64,000 nt of DNA from Cavia porcellus (lineage: Eukaryota > Chordata > Mammalia > Rodentia > Caviidae), in contig NW_026947486.1 of the NCBI RefSeq assembly GCF_034190915.1, positions 106,670,812 to 106,734,811 on the forward strand, read 5' to 3'. Of this stretch, positions 12,881 through 22,477 are shown in pieces. A program made the translations under genes and the position numbers. Position 1 is the first letter of the stretch, and every line of letters begins with the position of its first letter. The notes under the pieces are model-generated. The model saw nothing but the letters and a program-made list of their open reading frames with translations, did no database searches and was not told the origin of the DNA.

Positions 12881-13657
12881 AGTTTAATTTATTTTTTATT
12901 TTAAAGAGGGTACAACTAAACACAACAAAACAGAACAAAGTAGATCAGCAGAAAACATTGTAAGTGACACAAATTTCAAAGCAAGGTAATAGGATTATCT
13001 ACCATGGCTACCTTAATGTCATTTGCTTTCTTCCAGGTAGTTGTACTCATCTTCACACACAATGAATTCATATTAAACAAAATAGTGTTAAACTGATCAG
13101 AACAGAGTGATGAAGGCATTATAGGCCTTCAAAACGAGACAATAGGAAAATTAATAATGGCTGCCATAGTGTCTCTTGTTCTCATTCAAATTAGCTGTCC
13201 ATACCTTTATGTATGTTGAAATTAAACAAAACAGATGAAAACCACTCTGAACAAAGGATGAAAGCATTACTGGATTTCACAGCATGACGATACAGAATCA
13301 GCAATGTTTACCATAATGTCTCTTTTTCTTTAAAGTAGCTGTTCACTTCATTACGAATAATATAATTGATTCTCATCAACTGTTTAGGGGAAGTTCTATG
13401 CATGTATAACTCTCTACATGTATTTCTATCCTTTCTGTATTAGAGGGAAAAACAAAACAAATTTCTAGAAAAACAAAAAAGACAAATAAATAACAATAGC
13501 AAAGAGCTCAAAACAGTGACAATTAAGGCCTTCAAAACAAGGTGGTATGAGCATAACTAGGGTTGTTATTTCACATAATGTTCTTCAAGAGTTCCTCAGA
13601 TCACCAGACACTAACATGAAAAATTGTTCCAATCCTATGAATGTTCGCTATTTTGTT
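12881..13657 (-). mobile_element. L1-C 3' UTR (outer part), type-I terminus
   Basis: Minus-strand L1 3' UTR made of degenerate modules beginning at about 12,890, 13,074, 13,222 and 13,443. Each has an A/C-rich 'aacaaaacagaacaaa'-like stretch, a 'ccttcaaa'-like stretch and a 'cttcaa.gtagctgttca'-like stretch. The terminus (ttattttaaagaggg) is the complement of the end of the plus-strand L1 at 30,590-30,605. It is cut off from its ORF2 (from 17,406 on) by the HAL1-like insertion at 13,677-17,386. Confidence 0.75.
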
Positions 13658-13676
13658 CCAAGTACTTAAGGAATTT
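13658..13676. repeat. Target-site duplication, left copy (HAL1-like element)
   Basis: ccaagtacttaaggaattt. The same 19 bases with one change recur at 17,387-17,405, defining the inserted unit as 13,677-17,386. Confidence 0.9.
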
Positions 13677-15168
13677 TCTTATTTAAAGAAAAGGAAACAA
13701 AAAAATACATGGAGATATAAAAGGTTAGAAGTAATACAAAATTACAGAAAAACAAACGGTAAGAAATCACTGGTTGATAAGTTACATATTGTCATCTTAG
13801 AAATAGCTGTTCAGGTTACAAAATTAAAGTATTTAGTATGACATTCAAAAAGTGACACTACAAACAGTTCTGCTCAATGATCGAACAAAAACTCAGTAAT
13901 ATGGTTATCAGTGCTACACACTTGTTTTACATCTCAAAGAGGGTAAGATTAAACATATCAAAACGGAACAAAACAGTTAAAAAACAATTTAAAGAAATAC
14001 AGATTTCAAAGGAAGTCCACTGGAGATCTTCACTGTCTATCTAACTGTCTCTAGTTTCTTACCAATAGTTGTCACCATCTTCACCCACTTTATATACTTA
14101 TTGAATATTATAGAACTAATCAAATCATTACAGGATGATGAAGGCTTTTTAGGTTTTCAAGATCAAACATTAAGGAAGACAATAATAACTACCATCACAT
14201 CTCTCATTCTCTTCATGGTAGCCGTCCCCATCTCTACATATGCTGAAATTGAACTCAAGAGACCAGACCAATGTCATTCTAATCAGCAAACATTAGTATT
14301 GCTAGAATTTATATCATAATGCTACAAAATTAGCATTGGGTTTCTTAGCGTCTCTTCTTCAGAGTATCTGTTCATTACATCTTGCATTATATAATCTGTT
14401 CCCATAAATAATTAAAAAAAAAAAAACTCATGTGTGAATTTCTACATATATATCTATCCTCTCTGTATTATAAGGAAAACCAAGTCATAACAAGACACCA
14501 AAACAAATTTCTAGAAAAACATGCAATGGATAAGACATATAAGACCACAATATAGGTGATCTTCCATAGTTACTATGTTTTCTCTTGTTATTTTCAATAG
14601 ATTTGTCCACAACACTGGCTTAATATAATTAAACATAATATTACCTATTTTTATAAAAACTCAACTTTGAAAGAATTGTAGGATTTGAGAGCTGTTAATA
14701 ATTAATACCAGTATGGATATCCTTTACATCTTGTCATCTTCAGAGTAGTTGCCTCTACTTTTAGGGTTGATACTAACAAGCATATCAAATTCAAATAAAA
14801 TCAGCCAAGGCCAACCCATGGTCTTATGAATCGGGTTCAATTAAGATCAGTCATAGTAAGATAATGTAAGTAATACAGGATTTCAGTTTAAGTTAATAGG
14901 AAAGTAAGGATAGTTACCATGGTATAATCTGCTATTTTTGGGTCAGATGTCTGTGCCCTCAAATCTGACATGAGTGGACAGACCAGAACAAATTAAATTC
15001 AAACTAAACAGGGTGATAAGACTACTGTGTCTTTTAAATCCTGATACAATATTAACAATGACCTCTGCCTTTTTTTATAGTGTTTCAGAGCTGTCTATAC
15101 TAAAGACTATAGCTTACCGTCTCTGCCTCATGTCTGCTACTCCACTTTTCTGCTATAATTTGTCCACC
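13677..15168 (-). repeat. Modular L1-type 3' UTR of the HAL1-like element
   Basis: About 1.5 kb of degenerate modules starting near 13,680, 13,925, 14,108, 14,252, 14,412, 14,630, 14,775 and 14,972. The block 13,925-14,600 matches 12,890-13,650 module by module at an offset of about 1,030 bases. The shared tract 'aaaacaaatttctagaaaaac' style segments at about 13,455 and 14,502 show this well. The offset is explained by one L1 inserting into the 3' UTR of a relative, not by a higher-order satellite. Confidence 0.7.
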
Positions 15169-16272
15169 TTATTCCCTCATTCCACTGTCTGCCCTGTTCA
15201 TTGAGGCCTCTCTGCCACTGTTGCTGGAATCCTGGTATCCCTTCCTCTCTTTCTCTGGAATGTCCTTCAGCACTCTCTGTAGGGTTGGATTGGATTGGAG
15301 GAACTCCCACAGTTCCTCCTTGTCTTGGAAGCATCTTATTTCTCCATTGATTTTGAGAGAGAGTTTTGACAGGTATATGAGACTTGGTTGCATATTATTT
15401 TCTTTCAGGACTTGGAATATTTCTCCCCATTTCCTTCTTGACTTAAGAGTTTGTGTTGATAAGTCTGTTGTTATTTTGATAATTTTCCCATTGTAGGTAA
15501 TCTGCTTCTTTTCTCTGGCTGCTTTTAATATTCTGTTCTTTTGGTGCATTTCTGGAATCTTGATTATTATATGTCTAGGCGTAGGTCTGTTTTTGTTGTA
15601 GGTAGCTGGTGTTTTGTATGCCTCTTTTATCTGGATATCATTTTTTTTTTTTTGCTATACATGGGAAATTTTGCTTTAATATATCTGTGAATACTCTTTG
15701 TATTTCATTTTCAACCAAAAATGAGTTGCTCCTGCTTCCTCACTCACATTCTTTATTCTTAAGTTATGTATCTTTTTGTCATCTTCTAGCCTTTGAATTG
15801 TTTCTTTCTGGTTCCTTGTTATTTTTAACAGGCTTTTTCTTTCATGATCATATGTCATAAATCTCTCTTCAAGTTTCAGAAGGCTGTCTTTAGTTTCTGT
15901 CAGGATATTTTGCCAGTGTTCAATGGAGTTTTTAGTTTCGTGGTAATCTCTTAGGATCTGTTTCATGTATTCTGAGTTATGTTTAAATTCTTCAGAAGTT
16001 TCTCTTTCTTTTCTGATTTCCTCAATTCTTCCATCTGTGTTCTCTTGGGTGAGGCTTGTCATTTCTTTAATTAATCTCTTTATATCTTGCCTCACTTGGA
16101 TCAGGAGTACAGCTTTAAATTCATCTATGAGGTCATGGAGGTATTTTTTAATTTTTTCTGATGCTGTGTCCAGTATTGGATGGTTACTGGGCTTGTTCTC
16201 TTCAGTGTTTACTTTTCCTGGGCTTATTTTCTCATGTTGGGCAGCTGGAGATTTTTTTTTATCTCTTGTCAT
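15169..16272 (-). pseudogene. ORF1 of HAL1-like element, broken in the middle
   Basis: Two minus-strand frames together cover a full ORF1. At 16,272-15,676 (198 codons) are a Lys-rich N-terminus and a long heptad-rich coiled coil (KETIQRLEDDKKIHNLRIKN, then NVSEE at the entry to the RRM-like domain). At 15,549-15,169 is the C-terminal domain with NRILKAAREKKQITYNGK and a tail ending PTLQRVLKDIPEKERK. A frameshift or stops separate the two near 15,550-15,700. ORF1p is an RNA-binding trimer that forms the L1 ribonucleoprotein. This N-terminal piece is the longest open stretch of L1 ORF1 in the window. Confidence 0.85.
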
Positions 16273-17386
16273 GTTTCTGGATTCTTTCAGACTGGAGTGT
16301 CCTGGGGGTCTCTGGCCCTCTCTATATTGCTTAGGGCCTTTCAGAAGTGTGCTGACTTGAGTTTTTGCTGTCCTCCCCAGTTTGCTGTTATCTGGGGTAG
16401 GCTGGGATGCAGGGATGGTGCAGGCTAGCCTCCAGCCTCTGTGCCAGTCAATCCGTAAATTAGGCTGTACTTTCTGGATGTTACAGAGTTGTGACTATTT
16501 TGTATCTTCTTATTGGGCCCCAAGCAGAGGCTTGGTTCAGCCCTAGCAGATCCTGCCAGTTCTCTCTGTGCCAGAAGCAGCTGACTAATGTCACCGTGGC
16601 ACAGGGTTCTGCCCAAATCCCAGCTGTTCTCTTCCAGACCTCTCTGTGACAGGAGCATCAGGACGGCAGGTCTGCCCAATTCCAAGATGTCTTCCACTAG
16701 TTCTCTGAATGACGCTGAAGCCAACATGGCGACAGGCTCTGCCCAATTTCAAGATGTCCTCCACCAGACCTCTCTACAGGAGCGACTGGGTGATGTCACC
16801 GAACCGCAGGTTATGCCCAACTCTAAGATGTCTTCTGCCAGACTCTCTGTGTTATTGATGTCCTGGTGGTGGCGGGCTCTGCCCGTTTCCAAGATGTTCT
16901 CTGGCCAACCCCAGCAGCTGCGGGACCCAGTCCCCAGTACTCACCAGGGCTCGGTGCAGGTCTTCCTCTTGAGTCTACTGCATGCCACACCTCTTGCTCT
17001 CATGGCACAGCATGGAATGGTCAGAAAACTGCACAGCATTGGGCTTCAGAGCTCCAGAGCCTTTCACAATCTCCTCTGGTGCAGCGGGGAAGTCCTGGCT
17101 GCTTCTCAGGATCCTGGGTCTCAATTTCCAGCAGCCACCAAAAAACACAGCTTTTCCTGTTGGGTCCACAGGTCAGTTTGCCACATTAGAGGCACGGGAT
17201 TTGCAGCCTCCCGTTATCAGTCTTCGCAGTTTCAGCTCGACTTGAAATCCTCCAGCCACGTGCTGTCTTGGTTAATAAGAATCATATTCATCTGGCCCTC
17301 TCCATGATGTCATATTCTAGCATCTAATATGATTTCTCTGGAGAGACTCTCCGCCTGATCCCCTAGCAGCTGCCATTTTAGGATCT
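16273..17386 (-). promoter_or_regulatory. 5' UTR of HAL1-like element with tandem monomers
   Basis: GC- and CpG-rich relative to the rest of region 1. A 'tctgccca'-type motif with 'ccaagatgtc' just after it recurs with its GCCC at 16,611, 16,674, 16,741, 16,815 and 16,881. That is five tandem units spaced 63-74 bases apart (about 16,545-16,915). Tandem 5' UTR monomers act as L1 promoters in mouse; promoter function here is inference. The outer end reads 'ccattttaggatct' next to the duplication, so the minus-strand transcript would begin 'agatcctaaaatgg', with a YY1-like AAAATGG core. The long plus-strand frame at 16,588-17,307 is antisense to this UTR and is not a gene. Confidence 0.65.
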
Positions 17387-17405
17387 CCAAGAACTTAAGG
17401 AATTT
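17387..17405. repeat. Target-site duplication, right copy (HAL1-like element)
   Basis: ccaagaacttaaggaattt, matching 13,658-13,676 at 18 of 19 bases. Confidence 0.9.
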
Positions 17406-18905
17406 GTAACACAATCATTTTAGCTATCCTAAGTGTGATTATGCAAATTTAGATATTTTTTCTTTTCCCTTCATTTTTCTTTTTCCTCTTTTCTCCTGAG
17501 ATACTATTTTTCCTTTTGAGCAGATTCTTATCCTTTCACTATATTTATTGAGGATTTTGTATCTTATGTACTCTTACCATTTCTTCCACTAGGGAGACTA
17601 TATTGTATTTACACATCTGAGTTTGATTTATTTCACTTATGAGTATGGTCTCAAGTTGCATCCATTTATTTACAAATATCTCAATGTGATCATTATTTAT
17701 AGCTGGATAGTACTTCATTGTATGAAAATAGCACCTCTTTTTTACCCATTCCTCAGTTGATGGGCATTTAGTTTGTTTCCAAGGTCTGGCTATTACAAAT
17801 TGTGCTGCTGTAAACATGGGTGCACATATATCACTGTGATATGTTTTCAGTTCTTCTGTGAATATGCCCAGAAGTGGAACAGCTGGGTCACATGGGACTT
17901 AAAGTCCCAGCTTTTTGAGGAATCTTCAGACTGACCTCCACAATGGTTGCACCAGTCTACACTCCCACCAACAGTGAGAGTTCCTTTTCCCCGCAGCCTC
18001 TCCAGCATTTGTTGTTGGTATTTTTCTTGATCCTGGCCATTCTTTCTGGAGTTAGATGGAATCTCAGTGTGATTTTAATTTGCATTTCTCTAATGACTAA
18101 TGATGATGAACATTTTTTCATGTATTTATTTTCCATTTGTTTTTTTCCATCTGAAAACTGTGTATTCATCTCAGATGCCCATTTTTGGATTGGGTTTTTG
18201 AATTTTGGGGATCTGATTTTGTAAATTTTTTATATGTTCTAATCAGAGGTCCTTTGTCTCAGGGACAGTTGACTAACATTTTTTCCCCAATTTGTGGATT
18301 TTCTTTTCACTGTGCTGGAGACTTCTTTTGACATGCAAAAACTCTTTAATAGGATGTGATCCCACTTACTGATTTGGGGAAATATTTCCTGTGTGGTTTT
18401 TATTCTTGTTCATGAATTCTCTATCTACCCCTATGTCTTCAAGATTCTTACCTATTTTGTCTTCATACAGATTGTTTATGTTTTAATTATTTAGATCTTT
18501 AATCCATGTAGATTTTAGTTTAGTACATGGTGGTAGGCATGGGTCTAGTTTTAGTTTTAAGCATATAGAGAGCCAGTTTTTTCAGCACCATTGTTTGGCT
18601 CCTTTTTCAAAGATAAGGTGACGGACTGTGTTTGTAGTTGTAGTTGTATCTTCTAATCTATTCCATTGATCTTCAGATCTGTTTTTATTCCAGTAACATG
18701 TTGATTTTATTACAGTTGCTTTGTAGTATAACTTCAAGTCAGGAATTGTGGTGCCTCCTGCCTTGCCTTTGCTGCTTAGAACTGTCTTTGCTATTCTAGG
18801 TCTCCTCTGGTTCCAGATGATTTTTAGGAATGATTTCTCTAGATCTGTGAGGTATGCCACAGGTATTTTGATTGTAATTGCATTAAGTCTATATAACAAA
18901 TTTGT
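17406..18905 (-). pseudogene. L1-C ORF2 C-terminal part and 3' UTR start
   Basis: At 17,817-17,545 the minus strand encodes the end of L1 ORF2 (KRCYFHTMKYYPAINNDHIE, then NKWMQLETILISEINQTQM). At 18,899-18,582 it encodes the segment after the polymerase (MLYRLNAITIKIPVAYLTDL; GGTTIPDLKLYYKATVIKST). The sequence is interrupted at 18,906-18,914 by another L1 and resumes at 20,659. Stops and frameshifts are frequent. Confidence 0.85.
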
Positions 18906-18914
18906 GAGAATGGC
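18906..18914. repeat. Target-site duplication, left copy (nested L1)
   Basis: gagaatggc, repeated at 20,650-20,658. Removing 18,915-20,658 restores continuous L1-C ORF2 sequence across the join, which confirms the nesting. Confidence 0.85.
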
Positions 18915-20649
18915 GGTTTTCTTTCTTTTTTTTTTTGTTTTCTTTATTTAAAGAAAAAAAAACACAAAAAGGGTAGAAATAATACACAATTTCAAAAAAT
19001 AATAAGAAATCAATAGTTGATAATTACATATTATCTTTTTAGAAACAGTTGTTTAAGTTACAAAAGTAAAGTATACAAAGTGGACATTCAAACAGTAAGA
19101 CTGCAAACAGTTCTGCTCAAAAATCCAACAAAAACTTAGTAGTATGGTTATCAATCCTATACACTTAAACATACATGCAGTTATATCCTTTAGAGTACTT
19201 TCTTTTTCTCTCTTTCTTAAAATAGCAATTACAGTGATAGGTCTGTCAAGGGGAAGAGGGGGAAGGACTGGCGGCAGTGGCTGAAAAGATAAGAAGTATA
19301 AAATATGAGTAACCTTTATTTCAGGAATGCAGGGAAACACCCCTGACCCCCCCAGGGCACGGCATCTCCACCCCAGGGCCGGCGATCTCTCCCTGGAACA
19401 CGTGGAGTGAGGCACATAAGTAGCCTCGACCTGGGGTTGAACTTAGGGGGTATTAGGGATGCACAGGTAGCCCATTGGTCTTAGTTTGGCACCAGAGGTA
19501 GGTTTCTAAGGGTGGGAGTATAGGGTTACAGGTAAATCTCTAGGGGCGGGGGAGGCAGGAGCTCCCTAATTCCGGCTGAGGCTTTTTCTGGCTATAGTGT
19601 CCGGTCTGAGCCAGCAACCCTTTCATACGCATTTTTTTTTAAAGATTAAGATAAAAGAGGACATAACAACACAGGTCAGAACAGAACAATTTAAGTAACA
19701 GTGTTTCACCACAAGACAACCTGACATAGCAGTAGCTACCATAGTATATCTATCCTTGAAATAGTTGAGCATAATTTCATACAATAGTATAAATCATAAC
19801 AAAAGAGTATAAAACCATTCAAAAGAATGAAAGTATTACAGGGTATTCAGAACCAACTAACAGAAAACGAACAATTGTTACTATATTATCTCCTTGTCCA
19901 TAAGAAATTTTGTTTATACTATCACATATAATAAAATCCAATAAGATACAACATGATAAAAGCCATGGAGACAGAAAAACAAAAGCTTGGTAGGACTTCA
20001 AAACAAGATGATATTAAACCATCACCAGCCTATTATAATGTCTTGCTTTCTTCAAAATAGCTGTTCATACCATCACAGACAATAAAATCAAACAACCCAG
20101 AATAAAACCATTCCAACTAACGAATGAAAACATTATAAGTCTTCAAAGCAATATATTGGGGAATCTTGATTATCACATACTTTTATGTATTCTTACCATT
20201 TCTTACACTAGGGAAACTATTGGGTGTTTATACATGTGAGTTTGATTTATTTCACATATGAGTAAGGTCTCAAGCTCCATCCATTTATTTATAAATATCT
20301 CAATGTGATCATTCTTTGTAGCTGAGTAGTACTCTATTGTATAAAAATGCCACAACTTTTTTATCCATCCCTCAGTTGATGGACACTTAGGTTGTTTCCA
20401 AATCTGGCTATTACAAATTGTGCTGCTATAAACATAGGTGCACATATATCACTGTGGTATGATGTTTTCAGTTCTTCTGGGAATATGCCTAGAAGTGGAA
20501 TAGCTGGAACAAATGGGACTTCCAATCCTAGCTTTTTGAGAAATCTCCAGACTGATGTCCACAGTGGTTGCACCAACAGTGCAGGAGAGTTTCTTTTCCC
20601 CTGCAGCCTCTCCAGCATTTGTTGTTGGTAGTTTTCTTGATCCTGGCCA
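18915..20649 (-). mobile_element. Nested 5'-truncated L1 inside L1-C
   Basis: The minus-strand L1 has a poly-T side at 18,925-18,940, a type-II 3' terminus (18,929-19,215), more 3' UTR modules (19,627-20,190), and the last part of ORF2 at 20,667-20,203. The ORF2 part has [20 protein letters not shown] at 20,618 and KLWHFYTIEYYSATKNDHIE near 20,350. It stops abruptly at 20,649, so it is 5'-truncated. A solo LTR at 19,244-19,625 interrupts its 3' UTR. Confidence 0.85.
19244..19625 (-). mobile_element. Candidate solo LTR of an endogenous retrovirus
   Basis: A 382-base GC-rich block begins TGTCAAGGGG and ends CCCTTTCA on the plus strand, giving TG...CA ends with a short imperfect inverted repeat. 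Read on the minus strand it has a CCAAT box (agaccaatggg, plus-strand about 19,470-19,485) and a polyadenylation signal (gaaataaagg, plus-strand about 19,312-19,322) in the right order for an LTR. No internal retroviral genes are present, so it is a solo LTR. Flanking 4-6 bp duplications are not clear. The retroviral class is not assigned. Confidence 0.6.
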
Positions 20650-20658
20650 GAGAATGGC
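20650..20658. repeat. Target-site duplication, right copy (nested L1)
   Basis: gagaatggc, identical to 18,906-18,914. Confidence 0.85.
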
Positions 20659-22455
20659 CAGTTTCACAATATTTGTTCTTCCTATCCATGAACAAGGGAT
20701 GTCTTTCCATTTTATGAGATTCTCTTCAATTTCTTTTTTCAGAGTATTATAATTTTTCTCTGAATAGATCTTTTACTTTATTTGTTAGATTAATTCCTTA
20801 GTATTTCCTTTTTTTGGATGCTATTGTGAGGGTTGTGGCTTCTGTTATTTCTCTTTCAGTGATTTTGTTGTTTATGTATAGAAATGCTATTGATTTTTGA
20901 GTACAGACTTTGTATCTGCCTACTTTACTGGATGTGTTTATTATACCTATGAGTCTTTCAATAGAATTTTGGGGGTCTTCTATGTAGAGTATCATGTCAT
21001 CTGCAAATAGTGATAATTTAACTTCTTCTTTTCCTATCGTTACTCCTTTTATTTTTCTCTCTTGTCTAGTGGCTCTGCCTAGTATTTCCACCACTATATT
21101 GAATAGGAGTTGTGATAATAGACATCCATGACTTTTACTTGATTTTGAGGTAAAGGCTATCAGTTTGTGGCCATTTAATATGATGTTGGCTGTTGGTTTT
21201 TCATAGAAGGCCTTTATCATATTGAGGTAAAGACCATCTATTCCAATTTTCTGTAAGTTTCTTATCGTGAATAAATGTTGGATGTTACCAAAAGCTTTTT
21301 CTGCACTTATAGAAATGGCCATGTGATTCTTATCTTTGGCTCTATTGATATGGTGGATTACATTTATTGATTTGCATATGTTGAACCATCCCTGCATTTC
21401 TGGGATGAATTCCACTTCACCATGGTGTATAATCTTCTTGATTATTTGCTACATTCTGTTTGCCAATATTTTATTGAGAATTTTTGTATCTATGTTCATT
21501 ACAAAGATTGGCCTGTAGTTCTCTTTCTTTGATTGGATATTTCTCAGGTGTTGGTATTAGAGTAATATTTGCTTCCAGGAATGAGTTAGGGAGAATTGCT
21601 TCCCTCTCAATTTCATTGAAGAGTTTCAGGAGTGTCGGAATTAAATCTTTGAATTTCTTGTTGGAATTAAATCTAGAATTCCACAGTGAATTCATCTGGA
21701 CCTGGGCTTCTCTTTGTTGGTAGGGATTTAATTATATTTTCAACTTAACTAATTGAAATTGGTATATTCAGTAGTTTTACATCTTCTTGACCCAGCTTTG
21801 GTAGTTCATATGTTTCTAGAAATCTGTCCATGTCTTCCGTGTTATCGAATCTATGAGAGTAGAGGTTTTCAAAATAAGTATTGATGATGTTCTTTTCCAC
21901 AGGGTCTGTAGTGATTTCACCCTTTTCATTCCTTATTGCATGAATTTGAGTTTTTCCTTTTTTTACTGAGGATGGCTAGGGGCTTATCAATTTTATTTAT
22001 TGTTTCAAAGAAGCAACTGTTTGATTCATTGATTCTTTGTATTGTTTTCTTAGTCTCTATTGCACTGATTTCTGCTCTGACCTTTATAATTTTCTCCCAT
22101 CTTTTGATTTTGTGCTTGACTTATTCTTCTATTTCTAGATGCTTGCAGTGTAGCATCAGGTTGTTTATTTGTGTTCGTTCTGTTTTCCTGATGTGGGAAT
22201 TCACCTCAATAAATTTTCCTCTGCACACTGCTTGCATTGCATCTCACAGGTTCCAATGTTATATTTGTATTTTCATTTGCTTGTAGGTGTTGTTTAATTT
22301 ATTATTTAATTTCATGTCTGAGCCACTGGTTGCTCACATTGATAACATGAATGGAATAATTTCAATTCTTTTGCATTTACTTAAGCATGTTCTATGGGCT
22401 AAAATATGGTCTATTTTATAGAATGTCCTATGTGCTGCTCAGGATGGTGTGCAGA
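20659..22455 (-). pseudogene. L1-C ORF2, reverse-transcriptase part, 5'-truncated
   Basis: The longest open piece is 21,415-20,798 (205 codons), covering the RT palm and thumb. It runs from [17 protein letters not shown] through AEKAF, where the usual Asp before AEKAF is Ser, to [20 protein letters not shown] with an intact FADD motif near 21,000, then the connection region. Further pieces at 21,695-21,471 cover the fingers. The L1 sequence fades out at about 22,440-22,455 in the endonuclease-RT linker. This is a dead copy. Confidence 0.85.
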
Positions 22456-22477
22456 CACTCACCTCAGGCTGCCCAGT

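Larger units (their letters stand above)
13677..17386 (-). mobile_element. HAL1-like element: L1 5' UTR + ORF1 + 3' UTR, no ORF2
   Basis: A 3.7-kb insertion with 19-bp target-site duplications (18/19 identical). Read on the minus strand it has a 5' UTR (17,386-16,273) with about five short tandem monomers, one ORF1 (16,272 to about 15,169), then directly a modular 3' UTR (15,168-13,677) ending in the type-II L1 terminus. No endonuclease, RT or C-terminal ORF2 motif lies between ORF1 and the 3' UTR. Elements that keep ORF1 and lose ORF2 are known in mammals as HAL1 (half-L1) and depend on ORF2 supplied in trans. It may instead be a one-off internal deletion of a normal L1. Confidence 0.8.

Noticed and set aside
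12890..14960. A possible higher-order satellite with a period of about 1,030 bp
   Set aside because: The TSD at 13,658/17,387 shows that one L1-type element inserted into the 3' UTR of a related one, which explains the offset match.
16588..17307. A 239-codon plus-strand frame, the longest open frame in the window
   Set aside because: It is antisense to the 5' UTR of the HAL1-like element. GC-rich tandem monomers keep the frame open by chance.
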